Assembly: GCF_003062295.1 (NCBI RefSeq)
Contig: NZ_PYCN01000043.1
Location: 1 to 39,059, forward strand
Source: Bradyrhizobium algeriense
GTDB lineage: Bacteria > Pseudomonadota > Alphaproteobacteria > Rhizobiales > Xanthobacteraceae
Length of the DNA stretch: 39,059 nt
Direction: 5' to 3'
Made by a program: the position numbers and the translations under genes. The notes beneath the pieces are model-generated. The model searched no databases. It was not told where the DNA came from and worked only from the letters and a program-made list of their open reading frames with translations. This document shows, piece by piece, positions 1 through 8,018 of the stretch; position 1 is the first letter of the stretch, and each line of letters starts with the position of its first letter.

Positions 1-69
1 GCTCGGCTTGCCGAGACAAAGCGGTTCCATCTTCGCCCATTGGGCGTCAGTCAAAACGAATCGGTCCAT
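1..69 (-). CDS. IS5-family (IS427-like) transposase, N-terminal end only
   Basis: Read on the minus strand from the ATG at 67-69, the 23 residues run into the left edge of the window. They begin MDRFVLTDAQWAKMEPL, which I recognise as the N-terminus of IS5-family, IS427-group DDE transposases (the LTDAQWxxxEPL helix). The catalytic DDE core lies outside the window, so it is unknown whether the enzyme is intact. The family assignment rests on remembered sequence of the family. Confidence 0.75.
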   Translation of the reverse strand, partial: MDRFVLTDAQWAKMEPLCLGKPS

Positions 70-124
70 CCGCAGCTTGAATCACAACCAAGCCCGGATG
101 AGAATCCTGAATCCCAACAGACCC
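1..124. mobile_element. Right-hand end of an IS5-family insertion sequence
   Basis: The transposase start (67-69) is followed outward by about 55 non-coding bases, the usual leader length in IS5 elements. Read inward from the tip, the sequence starts GGGTCTGTTGGGATTCAG (from about position 124), which resembles a terminal inverted repeat. The outer boundary falls next to CTAG at 124-127. The other end is outside the window, so neither the inverted repeat pair nor the target duplication can be checked. Confidence 0.65.
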
Positions 125-225
125 TAGAGCATTATCGGTTCTGATTGAATCAGAACCGAAGCTCTAGATTCTTGTTTTGACGCGTTTTCTTCACGCGAAC
201 CGGTACCCACTTCGCTCGAAAACGC
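124..225. repeat. Palindromic intergenic repeat, two stem-loops
   Basis: There are two dyads in a row. The first is CTAGAGC (124-130) with GCTCTAG (161-167), enclosing a near-perfect inner stem CGGTTCTGATT (136-146) and AATCAGAACCG (148-158) around a single G. The second is GCGTTTTC (182-189) with GAAAACGC (218-225). The block resembles short interspersed palindromic repeats that I associate with Bradyrhizobium and Rhodopseudomonas intergenic regions. No ORF is present. The insertion sequence to the left stops exactly at its outer CTAG. Confidence 0.6.
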
Positions 226-295
226 TATAGTTTGAAAGTCCTCCCACGGAGTGGGGGCTATCCGTCAAAGTCGAGCGATTGCCTTCACTTGGGCT

Positions 296-565
296 TTACC
301 GTGAGCCGCTTCGCTCGCGTCCGCTCCTCGTCGGCAGGATGGAGCTCGCGATATCAAACGCGACGGCCCATCGCGGCTTTTCTTCCTCCGCGCCGGGCAC
401 GTTGATCTGAACGCCGACGCCGTCGCTGATCGTATAGGATGCGGCCAGTGCGGCGGCTTCGAGGGCGGCGCCTCGCGAATCGTAGACGCCGCCGATCTTG
501 ACGTTGTCGGCAAATACCGACCAGCCCAGCGGCGCCTTCACGATTTCGAACACCGATCGTTCCAT
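296..565 (-). CDS. Small hypothetical protein
   Basis: This 89-residue protein has no motif that I can name. The first 60 residues alternate short hydrophobic and charged stretches (start MERSVFEIVKAPLGWSVFAD), suggesting a small folded alpha/beta domain. The WSVF...GGVYDSRGAALEAA pattern loosely recalls DUF2188-like mini-domains. The last 15 residues are Arg/Ser-rich and look disordered. It lies 19 bp downstream of another small minus-strand gene, so the two are probably co-transcribed. A GGGATGAG stretch precedes the ATG. It is probably a real gene, because its codon-position GC bias fits this frame. Function unknown. Confidence 0.5.
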   Translation of the reverse strand: MERSVFEIVKAPLGWSVFADNVKIGGVYDSRGAALEAAALAASYTISDGVGVQINVPGAEEEKPRWAVAFDIASSILPTRSGRERSGSR

Positions 566-584
566 TAGCTCATCCCGTATCGTT

Positions 585-782
585 TCACCTGTATCGCTTC
601 CGCCCCTCGCCCACGTGGCGAATCCTGGCCATGGGAGCGTGGCGTCGGGACGTGGGCTTGTCGTCGGCGGCCTTCGCCCGCCAGGCGGAAGCCCGCAACC
701 CCGTCAACGAATACAACGCCGGTGCAGGCGCGATTTCCTTCCGCACGGCATCGACAGTTCGATCGAATTCAACTTCGCTCAT
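585..782 (-). CDS. Small basic hypothetical protein
   Basis: The protein is 65 residues from the ATG at 782 (start MSEVEFDRTVDAVRKEIAP). I chose this start because GGAG lies six to seven bases upstream. Longer starts at 794 and 848 lack a comparable ribosome-binding site. The N-terminal 20 residues are acidic and helical, and the C-terminal half is strongly basic (RRHAPMARIRHVGEGRKRYR), which could allow nucleic-acid or membrane-surface contact. It is followed after 19 bp by the next small gene on the same strand. I recognise no family. Confidence 0.4.
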   Translation of the reverse strand: MSEVEFDRTVDAVRKEIAPAPALYSLTGLRASAWRAKAADDKPTSRRHAPMARIRHVGEGRKRYR

Positions 783-1035
783 CGCACGCTCCATTGCGCC
801 AGTCCGGCATTCTGCCGTCAGGAGGATAAGAGAGACCGCGCTGGTCACAGATCACCATGCAAGTTTGTTGTTTGAAGGCTCGCCCGCGGTCGCTTCGATG
901 GCAAAATGGGGTCGAAATCGGGAACGGCCGGACCATGCCTCGCGAAACCAGTGGGCCCTGATGGCCCGCGGGGTTCCCCCTTGGCCCAACTTGCCTCATG
1001 CGTGCTAGATTCGGCCACGAATCAGGAGGGTTTGC

Positions 1036-1338
1036 ATGCCGGTAGATAGTGACAGCGCCATTGCGTGGCACCGCGCCCAGCTCAAGAAGCTTCGCGAGAT
1101 GTTGAAGAACATCGAGACCGCGAGGTTCACGGTGGGCGAGCCTGCCCAATCGAGCAGGACCGGCAAGACCCAGAAGGCGATTGCCGAACTCGAGCAGAAG
1201 ATCCGGCAGTCGCAGCACATCATCGCCGCCTATGAACGGCAGACCCGGCGGCCGCTTGCGACGGACCAGCGAAGCCTCGCCAGCGTGAGCTGGAGCATCT
1301 GGACTGCCCAGACCGCGCATGGCCGCAATTCGCGGTAG
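1036..1338 (+). CDS. Small hypothetical protein with coiled-coil potential
   Basis: The protein is 100 residues. The start is well supported by CAGGAGGG at 1023-1030, six bases before the ATG. Residues 10-30 (WHRAQLKKLREMLKNIE) and 45-68 (TQKAIAELEQKIRQSQHIIAAYE) are amphipathic helices with heptad-like spacing, so a two-helix hairpin or coiled coil is likely. There is no signal peptide, membrane segment or cysteine. The gene stands alone between genes on the opposite strand. Similar short helical proteins are common orphans in Bradyrhizobium. Function unknown. Confidence 0.6.
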   Translation: MPVDSDSAIAWHRAQLKKLREMLKNIETARFTVGEPAQSSRTGKTQKAIAELEQKIRQSQHIIAAYERQTRRPLATDQRSLASVSWSIWTAQTAHGRNSR

Positions 1339-1456
1339 GCGTTGAATGGCCTGAAGGCCACCGGCCTTCCGGCGGGTCCCGCACCCAGGTTTCCAGCTAA
1401 CGGATCGTCATGTGGCGCGCGGCGGATGTCCGCGCAGCCGAGCGCCGTCGGGCGCT

Positions 1457-2713
1457 CTAATTCTTCGCCGTCTCTTTTTCTTTCGCCTTGGCTTTGCAGG
1501 AGATCAGGAACGTAAACGCCCGCGCATTGCGCGCGACGTCGGCCGTCTTCAACTCGTCCTTGGCGTCGGAGATCTGATAGGGCACCACGCTGTTATCGAG
1601 AAAGTCCCGCAGCGCCCCGGTCTTGATGGCGAAATTGATGTTCTCGGGAATGTTGCCCGTGGCCCTCACGAACTTGATGGCATTCAGTTTGGCCGCGACC
1701 ACGCCGACCACGTCGCCACTCGAGGCCAATAGCGGCCCGCCGCTGTTGCCGGGCTGAATGGCCGCGCTGATCTGCAGAAAGCGCGTGTCGTTCAGGATGC
1801 CGCTGAGCGAACTCACGATCCCGGTCGTCACCGTGAAATCCGATGTCAGCAGCCCATGGAAGGGATAGCCGATCGCCACCACGCTGTCGCCGGACTGGAT
1901 CGCCTTGTCCCGGATTTTGGCGATGTCCTTGAACGAGCCGGTGACCTGCAAAAGGGCGAGATCGTTGGTCTCGTCGCTCGACACCAGGCGCAGTTTGGCG
2001 GGCGCCTCACCGGACGGATTGCCCTGGATGTCGCCGACGCAACCCTGCACCACGTGCGCATTGGTCACGAGGTGTCCGTTCGTACTCACAAGGAATCCGG
2101 TGCCCTTCTGGTCAAACAGTCTGTCGGGCTTGGCCGGCGCAGAGTCCGGCGCCGCCACAGCGACCGCCTTAGCTGCGGGAAGGACCGAGAAATCGCCGGC
2201 ACTGGCCACGCCCGATTGCCTGACCTTGGCGACGCAGTTCGCCAAAATGGGCGGTAGCTGTCCGGTCTGATCGAGGCTGAACTGGAAGAGCTGCCCTTGC
2301 GTATAAGCCGTCATCCCCTTCGCCTTTCGGAATTGGGCGATGAGCGCGGAATTGCTCGGCATCGGCACGCGAACCACTTTGTCGCCGATCGGGACACCAT
2401 GGACATTGAACGGTTGCTGTCCATCGAATGTCAGGGTCAACGGAAAGGCCTGTCCTGGCGTGAGCGTCCATTGCTCATGCATGAACCCCAGACCCCACCC
2501 GCCATTGCCGTCGATCGTCACCATGAAGTAGACGCCGCTGGCGTATCGGGCGCCTGCGGCACAATGCGAGAAAGATCCGGTCTGGTCGTTGGTGTAGGCC
2601 CCGCCCTGCCAGTTGCCGATGCTGATCGAACCGTAAGGCCCGCGCGCATCCGCATTCGAACCGGCAAAAATCGTACACAACAAAGCTGCGATCGCAGCAG
2701 CACGGCATTTCAT
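1457..2713 (-). CDS. Secreted trypsin-like (S1/HtrA-type) serine protease
   Basis: The protein is 418 residues from the ATG at 2713. GGGGAA lies eight bases upstream and the protein opens with a signal peptide (MKCRAAAIAALLCTIFAGSNADA), so the 64-codon upstream extension is rejected. Residues 25-165 form an N-terminal domain I do not recognise. Residues about 200-375 are a chymotrypsin-fold protease with the full triad visible: His220 in TNAHVV, Asp251 in NDLALL and Ser324 in PGNSGGP. The C-terminus is short and Lys-rich (KAKAKEKETAKN), and there is no PDZ domain, unlike DegP. It is likely a periplasmic or exported protease that processes or degrades envelope proteins. The gene is monocistronic. 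A GC-rich stem (AGCGCC at 1441-1446, GGCGCT at 1451-1456) directly follows the stop and may terminate transcription. Confidence 0.85.
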   Translation of the reverse strand: MKCRAAAIAALLCTIFAGSNADARGPYGSISIGNWQGGAYTNDQTGSFSHCAAGARYASGVYFMVTIDGNGGWGLGFMHEQWTLTPGQAFPLTLTFDGQQPFNVHGVPIGDKVVRVPMPSNSALIAQFRKAKGMTAYTQGQLFQFSLDQTGQLPPILANCVAKVRQSGVASAGDFSVLPAAKAVAVAAPDSAPAKPDRLFDQKGTGFLVSTNGHLVTNAHVVQGCVGDIQGNPSGEAPAKLRLVSSDETNDLALLQVTGSFKDIAKIRDKAIQSGDSVVAIGYPFHGLLTSDFTVTTGIVSSLSGILNDTRFLQISAAIQPGNSGGPLLASSGDVVGVVAAKLNAIKFVRATGNIPENINFAIKTGALRDFLDNSVVPYQISDAKDELKTADVARNARAFTFLISCKAKAKEKETAKN

Positions 2714-3120
2714 AAGTGCATTCCCCACAGACCCAGGGTGAGCATATTTATCTTTGCAACCGAAGTCCATTTGGGCCGACGCAGGAGGCCGAAATTTGCC
2801 CGCCCTTGCTGTTTCCCGTGCTGCTGATCCCGGAGTTTCGGCCCCGCCACCAGCGCGATAAGCGCGTGCGCCAACCTCCTGTCGGATAGCTGGCGCGTGC
2901 CACACCAGAACAATTGGCCCCGAGGCTCATTGGCAGCGACCAAACGCCCCGGTGCCGCCTTGTTTCCGACCCATCATTTTAATGGATCACGCGTGGCATC
3001 TTGCATACGGTAGGGTCCCGCTGCCCCCTGTCCATTCCGGCTAAACGCCGGAACCAGCGAGGCAAAAACAACCGCGCCGCTGACAGCGGACGCCAATCTG
3101 CAATAGCCGAGGAAAATGCT
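2714..3120. other. Intergenic region between divergent genes
   Basis: These 407 bases separate the minus-strand protease from the plus-strand Bug receptor. The open frames here are in-frame extensions of the two genes or antisense shadows and lack ribosome-binding sites. I see no convincing dyad or sigma-70 promoter, though promoters for both genes must lie here. Confidence 0.5.
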
Positions 3121-4101
3121 GTGAAACCAAGAGTTGTCGGGTACGCGCTGTTTACACTCCTGGCGGTCGTTTCCGCCATGGCCGGCCAGGCCCAGGCCCA
3201 AACATGGCCGGAGAAGCCGATCACCTTCATCGTTCCGTTCGCGGCCGGCGGCGGCACCGATGCCTTTGCCCGCCCGCTGGCGGCCCAGCTCGATACCCAG
3301 TTGGGCAAGCGCGTGCTGATCGAAAACCGCGCCGGCGCCGGCGGCACCGTCGGCGCATCGCTCGCGTCAAAGGCAGCTCCCGACGGCTACACCTTCTTCA
3401 TGGGCGCGGCGCATCACGCCATTGCGCCCTCGCTCTATCCCAACCTCGACTACAACATCGAGAAGGATTTTATCGCGGTGGCGCTGATCGCGCGGCCGCC
3501 GCAGGTGGTGGTCGTCAATCCGGACAAGGTCGCCGCCAAGACGCTCGCCGAGTTCATCGCCTACGCCAAAGCCAATCCGGGCAAATTGAACTACGGCTCC
3601 GCCGGCGCCGGCACCACGCATCATCTCGCGGGCGAGCTGTTCAAGATCCTGACCAAGACCAGCATCCAGCACGTTCCCTATCGCGGGGCCGGTCCCGCGA
3701 TGCAGGATCTCATCGCCGGCCACGTGCCGGTGGTGTTCGACGGGCTTGGCTCGTCGGCAGGGCCCATCAGGGCCGGACAGTTGCGCGCGCTTGCCGTCGC
3801 CGCGCCGAAACGCGTGCCGGCCTTCCCCGATCTTCCGACCGCCGCGGAAGCTGGCCTGGCCGGATATGAAGTGTCGACCTGGTACGGCCTGTTCGCGCCG
3901 AAGAACACGCCGCCGGCGATTGTCGATCAGATGATCAAGGAACTGCAGAAGGCCATGCAGACGCCCGCCGTCAAGGAGGCCTGGGAGCGTAACGGCTCCG
4001 ACGTTCCCGATGTCACGGGTCCCGCATTCGCGAAAATGGTGTCCGTGGAAATCGAGCGCTGGCGCAAGGTCGCGACGGAAGCGAACGTGAAGCTGGACTA
4101 G
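3121..4101 (+). CDS. Bug/TctC-family periplasmic solute-binding receptor
   Basis: The protein is 326 residues. I place the start at GTG 3121: GAGGAAA lies seven bases upstream and it gives a proper signal peptide cleaved near AQA|QTWPEKP. The upstream in-frame extension lacks both. Typical Bug features follow: WPEKPITFIVPFAAGGGTD, GQ/GKRVLIENRAGAGG, the APDGYT loop and VPYRGAGPAMQDLIAG. Bug proteins bind small carboxylates, amides or similar ligands in the periplasm, usually for tripartite tricarboxylate transporters. No TctA or TctB membrane subunit is nearby, so this is an orphan receptor, which is the norm for this family. The ligand cannot be predicted. A stem-loop follows the gene. Confidence 0.9.
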   Translation: MKPRVVGYALFTLLAVVSAMAGQAQAQTWPEKPITFIVPFAAGGGTDAFARPLAAQLDTQLGKRVLIENRAGAGGTVGASLASKAAPDGYTFFMGAAHHAIAPSLYPNLDYNIEKDFIAVALIARPPQVVVVNPDKVAAKTLAEFIAYAKANPGKLNYGSAGAGTTHHLAGELFKILTKTSIQHVPYRGAGPAMQDLIAGHVPVVFDGLGSSAGPIRAGQLRALAVAAPKRVPAFPDLPTAAEAGLAGYEVSTWYGLFAPKNTPPAIVDQMIKELQKAMQTPAVKEAWERNGSDVPDVTGPAFAKMVSVEIERWRKVATEANVKLD

Positions 4102-4146
4102 CCTTCGGCAAGACAGGCTCGCAATTATGTAAGACGAGAAGCCGGC

Positions 4147-4177
4147 ACGGCGGAGAGCTTGAAAAAGCCTCCGCCGT
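4147..4177 (+). terminator. Stem-loop downstream of the Bug gene
   Basis: ACGGCGGAG (4147-4155) pairs with CTCCGCCGT (4169-4177). Inside, GCTT (4157-4160) pairs with AAGC (4165-4168) around a GAAA tetraloop, leaving only A4156 bulged. This long, stable hairpin with a GNRA-type loop lies 45 bases after the stop codon. There is no U-tract, so it may be a weak intrinsic terminator or an RNA-stability element. Confidence 0.5.
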
Positions 4178-4569
4178 CGCTGTTTGCGCACCTTGCGCCC
4201 GACCAGGTACGTGGCGGCGCTTATCTGTGCTGTTCGCCAGCACGAAAATTCCCAATCCCGGTTGCGGCGAATGCATAGCGGCCGCCTTTTTATGTGTGGT
4301 CTATGCTCGATGCACAGGCTGCGATCAGCCTTCGGCTGCTCCTGAGAGATCGCGGCCGCCCGTCGAGGCGAAGGCCGAACTCGCATAATGTGTTAGCCCA
4401 TAACAGGCTCGGACATGCCGCCTGACGTCGCGATTGTTGACCTAGATCAAGTCGTCGATGTCAGTTCTCTGGATACTGTCATCCATGCGAATTGTTCTTG
4501 CGCTCCAATACATCGGATTGGCATGGTTCGCTAAATCAACCTCACGTTGCTTCAAAGGGGCTGCAACTC
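4178..4569. other. Leader and promoter region of the fix operon
   Basis: No gene is supported between the Bug terminator and fixN. The region holds the FNR/FixK2 box at 4437-4450 and then about 120 bases to the fixN start. The box centre at 4443.5 would put the transcription start near 4484 if it acts at -40.5, leaving an 85-base leader. The rest shows only minor GC-rich dyads, for example AGCC-TTC-GGCT at about 4327-4337. Confidence 0.5.
4437..4450 (+). promoter_or_regulatory. FixK2/FNR-type box (anaerobox)
   Basis: TTGACCTAGATCAA matches the FixK2/FNR palindrome TTGATCTAGATCAA at 13 of 14 positions (TTGA-N6-TCAA). It lies 120 bases upstream of the fixN start, and a TACTGT hexamer at 4474-4479 could serve as the -10 element. 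In rhizobia, FixK2 or FnrN activates fixNOQP under low oxygen through such boxes. I infer the same regulation here. Confidence 0.85.
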
Positions 4570-6228
4570 ATGATCGCTCAATTGACAACGTACGAGCGAC
4601 AACTTGCGCTCATTATCCTGCTGGCGATTTCCTTGTGTGGATTCGCCATGGCGGTGGCCGGACAAAGTGATCCCCTGGGCGTTCACGGGGCTATTGTATT
4701 GTTGGCGGGGCTCGCGGGAGCCTTCTGGGTCATCTCCGGGTACTACACACCGGAGCCTGGCGAAGACCGCCTCGACCGGTATTTCGACGATCCCAGCCGA
4801 ATGGGCATTATCCTGGCTATGGCATGGGTCGTCGCCGGACTTTTCGTCGGCGACTGGATTGCCTGGCAGCTCGTCAATCCGGACCTGACTTTTGACGCTG
4901 CCTGGTCGAGCTTTGGACGCCTCCGTCCGGTGCACACCTCCGGCGTCATCTTCGGCTTCGGCGGCAATGCGCTGATCGCGACGTCGTTCTATGTCCTGCA
5001 ACGCACGTCCCGCGCGCGCCTGCCCGACCAGTTGAGCCCATGGTTCGTGCTCCTCGGCTACAATTTGTTCTGCGTCATCGCCGCCACCGGCTATCTGATG
5101 GGCGTCACGCAATCGAAGGAATACGCCGAACCGGAATGGTATGCCGATATCTGGCTGGACATCGTGTGGGTGACCTATTTCATCCTCTATCTGCGCACGC
5201 TGGCTCGCCGGAAGGAGCCGCATATCTACGTGTCGAACTGGTACTACATGGCCTTCATCCTGGTCGTGGCGATTCTCCACATCGTCAACAGCCTCGCCAT
5301 TCCGGTTTCAATCGGTCATGCCAAGAGCTATTCGGCGTTTTCCGGTGTGCAGGATGCGATGACGCAGTGGTGGTACGGGCATAACGCGGTCGCGTTCTTC
5401 CTGACCGCCGGCTTCCTCGGCATGATGTACTACTACCTTCCAGTGCGTGCCGGCCGCCCGATCTTCTCCTATCGGCTGTCGATCATCAGCTTCTGGGGCA
5501 TCACTTTCATGTACATGTGGGCGGGTTCGCACCACCTGCACTACACCGCGCTTCCGCACTGGGTGCAGACGCTCGGCGTGACGTTTTCGGTCATGCTGCT
5601 GGTTCCTTCATGGGCGTCGGCCGGCAACGCGCTGCTGACGCTGAATGGCGCCTGGCACAAGGTGCGCGACGACGCGACCCTGCGCTTCATGATGGTCGCT
5701 GCGGTCTTCTACGGCATCGTCACTTTCGAAGGCTCGTTCATGGCCATTCGCCCCGTCAACTCGCTGTCGCACTATACCGACTGGACCGTCGGCCACGTGC
5801 ACGTTGGCGCGCTCGGCTGGGTCGCAATGATCACTTTCGGCGCGATCTATGCATCGGTGCCGTGGCTTTGGAAGCGCGAACGGATGTATTCGGGTCGGCT
5901 GGTGGAGGTGCACTTCTGGCTCGCGCTTGCTGGAACGGTAATCTATGTGTTCGCGATGTGGAATTCCGGCATCATCCAGGGGCTGATGTGGCGGACCTAC
6001 AATGAAAGCGGAACGCTCGCGTATTCCTTTGTCGACACCCTGGTTGCGATGCGTCCCTATTATATCGCTCGCGCAATCGGCGGCCTGCTGTTCCTGATCG
6101 GCGCATTGGTCGCATGCTACAATATCTGGATGACGATACGGACGGCCGATCAGCCGGCCGACCAGCGGCTTGCCGATCGTCCCGTTCCCGCGCCCGCAGG
6201 CGTCTCCGCGCCTCAACCGGCGGAGTGA
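4570..6228 (+). CDS. fixN: cbb3-type cytochrome c oxidase subunit I
   Basis: The protein is 552 residues from the ATG at 4570, with AAAGGGG nine bases upstream. Twelve or more hydrophobic segments carry the haem-copper oxidase signature: His122 (VHTSGVIFGFGGNAL) for low-spin haem b, His271 in WWYGHNAVAFF as a CuB ligand with the cbb3-type tyrosine just after it in MMYYYLP, His321-His322 (GSHHLHY) for CuB, and His409/His411 (GHVHVGALGW) for the two haems. It is the catalytic, proton-pumping subunit of the high-affinity oxidase used at very low oxygen. It is first in the operon behind the FixK2-type box, and fixO follows after 4 bp. Length matches rhizobial FixN/CcoN. Confidence 0.97.
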   Translation: MIAQLTTYERQLALIILLAISLCGFAMAVAGQSDPLGVHGAIVLLAGLAGAFWVISGYYTPEPGEDRLDRYFDDPSRMGIILAMAWVVAGLFVGDWIAWQLVNPDLTFDAAWSSFGRLRPVHTSGVIFGFGGNALIATSFYVLQRTSRARLPDQLSPWFVLLGYNLFCVIAATGYLMGVTQSKEYAEPEWYADIWLDIVWVTYFILYLRTLARRKEPHIYVSNWYYMAFILVVAILHIVNSLAIPVSIGHAKSYSAFSGVQDAMTQWWYGHNAVAFFLTAGFLGMMYYYLPVRAGRPIFSYRLSIISFWGITFMYMWAGSHHLHYTALPHWVQTLGVTFSVMLLVPSWASAGNALLTLNGAWHKVRDDATLRFMMVAAVFYGIVTFEGSFMAIRPVNSLSHYTDWTVGHVHVGALGWVAMITFGAIYASVPWLWKRERMYSGRLVEVHFWLALAGTVIYVFAMWNSGIIQGLMWRTYNESGTLAYSFVDTLVAMRPYYIARAIGGLLFLIGALVACYNIWMTIRTADQPADQRLADRPVPAPAGVSAPQPAE

Positions 6229-6232
6229 CGGC

Positions 6233-6964
6233 ATGTTCAACCTGCATTACCAGCTCGAGCGCAAGACCATCGGCCTGGTGCTCGCCATCATCGGCGTTGC
6301 CGCCATCGGCGGTGCGGTCGAGATCATACCGTTGTTCACGATCCATCAGACCGTCGAAGACGCCCCGGGCATGCGGGTTTATACGCCGCTCGAGATCGCA
6401 GGCCGCAATATCTACGTCCGGGAAGGCTGCTACGCCTGCCATTCGCAGATGATCCGGACGTTGCGCGACGAAGTGGAACGCTACGGACCCTACTCGCTCG
6501 CCGTCGAATCCAAATACGATCATCCCATGCTCTGGGGATCGAAGCGGACCGGGCCCGACCTCGCGCGCATGGGGAACAAATATTCCGACGAATGGCACGT
6601 CAGGCATCTCAACAATCCGCGCGACGTCGTCCCGGAATCGGTGATGCCGCATTATTCGTGGCTCGGCCGTACCGAACTGCGCCATGACGACCTTGGCGCT
6701 CATCTGGCTGCGCTTCGCAAGGTCGGCGTGCCCTACACCGATGACATGATTGCCAACGCGAAGTCCGATGCCTACGGACAGGCCGCGCCCGATACGCCCT
6801 ACGCAGAAGGCGTTACCAAGCGTTACGGCGCGGCGACCAATGTGCGCGCCTTCGACGGCAAGTCGGGCGAGCTGACCGAACTCGATGCTCTGGTCGCTTA
6901 CCTGCAGATTCTCGGCAAGCTGACTGACGCTGCGCACAAGCCGGTCGCAGCCGCAGGAGGTTGA
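6233..6964 (+). CDS. fixO: cbb3 oxidase mono-haem cytochrome c subunit
   Basis: The protein is 243 residues from the ATG at 6233, four bases after the fixN stop. One N-terminal transmembrane anchor (TIGLVLAIIGVAAIGGAVEIIPLF) precedes a periplasmic cytochrome c domain with the haem site Cys66-Tyr-Ala-Cys69-His70 (GCYACHSQM). A candidate axial methionine lies in VMPHYSWL. It is the CcoO/FixO subunit that passes electrons from FixP to FixN. The CAGGAGGT ribosome-binding site of fixQ lies inside the last codons of fixO, consistent with coupled translation. Confidence 0.97.
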   Translation: MFNLHYQLERKTIGLVLAIIGVAAIGGAVEIIPLFTIHQTVEDAPGMRVYTPLEIAGRNIYVREGCYACHSQMIRTLRDEVERYGPYSLAVESKYDHPMLWGSKRTGPDLARMGNKYSDEWHVRHLNNPRDVVPESVMPHYSWLGRTELRHDDLGAHLAALRKVGVPYTDDMIANAKSDAYGQAAPDTPYAEGVTKRYGAATNVRAFDGKSGELTELDALVAYLQILGKLTDAAHKPVAAAGG

Positions 6965-6966
6965 TC

Positions 6967-7146
6967 ATGGACAACGATTTTGTGGTCTGGTTCTCGAAGT
7001 CATTTGGCCTGTTCTATCTGATCGCGCTTTCGATCATCATCGTCGCCTATGCGTACTGGCCGTCGAACAAGAAGCAGTTCGACGAGGCGGCGCAATCGAT
7101 TCTCGGGGACGAGGACAAGCCGCACAGGGATCAGATATGGCGGTAG
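6967..7146 (+). CDS. fixQ: cbb3 oxidase small subunit CcoQ/FixQ
   Basis: The protein is 59 residues from the ATG at 6967, with a strong CAGGAGGT at 6954-6961. One transmembrane helix (SFGLFYLIALSIIIVAYAYW) is followed by a short charged tail with the usual PSNKKQFDEAA motif. CcoQ stabilises the oxidase complex and helps FixP association. It overlaps fixP by 10 bases, so fixP translation initiates within fixQ. Confidence 0.93.
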   Translation: MDNDFVVWFSKSFGLFYLIALSIIIVAYAYWPSNKKQFDEAAQSILGDEDKPHRDQIWR

Positions 7147-8018
7147 ACGAACGCGATCCGCATACCGGCTACATGACCACCGGTCACGAATGGAACGGCA
7201 TCAAGGAATTGAACTCGCCGGTGCCTCGGCCGGTCTATTTCTTCCTGATCGTAACGGCCTTGTTCTCCGTCGTTTACTGGGTGCTGATGCCGGCATGGCC
7301 GCTCGGTGTAACCTATACCAAGGGCCTGCTCGGTATCGATCAGCGTGCCATTGTCAGTGAAAGCCTGAAAGAGGCCGCCATCGAACGCGGCGCATGGACC
7401 AAACGGATCGAGGCTGAAAGCTTCAAGGAAATCCAGGCCGATCCTCGGTTGATGGAAAAGGTGCTACAGACCGGCCGAACGCTGTTCGGCGACAATTGCG
7501 CGGCATGTCATGGAACGAAAGCACAGGGCGGCAATGGCTTTCCGAACCTGACGACGGCGTCATGGCTTTGGGGTGGCGATCCCGAGAGTATCGCCGAGAC
7601 GATCCGCGTCGGCATCAATTCCGCTCATCCGAAAAGCAGGACATCGCAAATGATGGCCTTCGGGCGCGATCAGTTGCTCAAGAAGGACGAAATCGACAGC
7701 GTCGTGAATTACGTGCGCAGCCTTTCCAACCCTGCTGTGGCAAAGGAAGTGCCCGCTGCAAAAATCGAGGCCGGCAAGGCCGTTTTCGCCGCCAATTGCG
7801 TCACCTGCCATGGCGACAACGCGAAGGGCAACGCTGAACTCGGGGCGCCGGACCTGACGGATCGATTCTGGATCTATGGCGGCGATGCCGAGTCTATCTA
7901 CACGACAGTGTGGAGCGGCCGGCAGGGCCATATGCCGAGTTGGGATGGACGGCTCTCCCCGCTCGACCGCAAGATTCTTGCGCTCTATTTGTTTGATCTC
8001 CGCCGGAGCGCACAATGA
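7137..8018 (+). CDS. fixP: cbb3 oxidase di-haem cytochrome c subunit
   Basis: The protein is 293 residues. The N-terminal CcoP domain (TGHEWNGIKELNSPVPRP) and one membrane helix (residues about 35-58) precede two cytochrome c domains. Their haem sites are Cys121-Ala-Ala-Cys124-His125 and Cys221-Val-Thr-Cys224-His225, with candidate axial methionines in QMMAFG and GHMPSW. FixP accepts electrons from the cytochrome bc1/c pool. The start lies inside fixQ, and its ATGA end overlaps the next gene, so translation is probably coupled through this stretch. Confidence 0.97.
   Translation: MAVDERDPHTGYMTTGHEWNGIKELNSPVPRPVYFFLIVTALFSVVYWVLMPAWPLGVTYTKGLLGIDQRAIVSESLKEAAIERGAWTKRIEAESFKEIQADPRLMEKVLQTGRTLFGDNCAACHGTKAQGGNGFPNLTTASWLWGGDPESIAETIRVGINSAHPKSRTSQMMAFGRDQLLKKDEIDSVVNYVRSLSNPAVAKEVPAAKIEAGKAVFAANCVTCHGDNAKGNAELGAPDLTDRFWIYGGDAESIYTTVWSGRQGHMPSWDGRLSPLDRKILALYLFDLRRSAQ

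Noticed and set aside
769..1320. 183-codon minus-strand open frame
   Set aside because: Overlaps the well-supported plus-strand gene at 1036-1338 and a small minus-strand gene; Pro/Arg-rich shadow with no ribosome-binding site or family resemblance.
2714..2905. 64-codon upstream extension of the serine protease
   Set aside because: It would bury a clear signal peptide and lacks a ribosome-binding site; the ATG at 2713 has one.
3367..4386. 339-codon minus-strand open frame antisense to the Bug receptor gene
   Set aside because: His/Arg-rich shadow of a high-GC gene; it also spans the stem-loop at 4147-4177 and has no recognisable domain.
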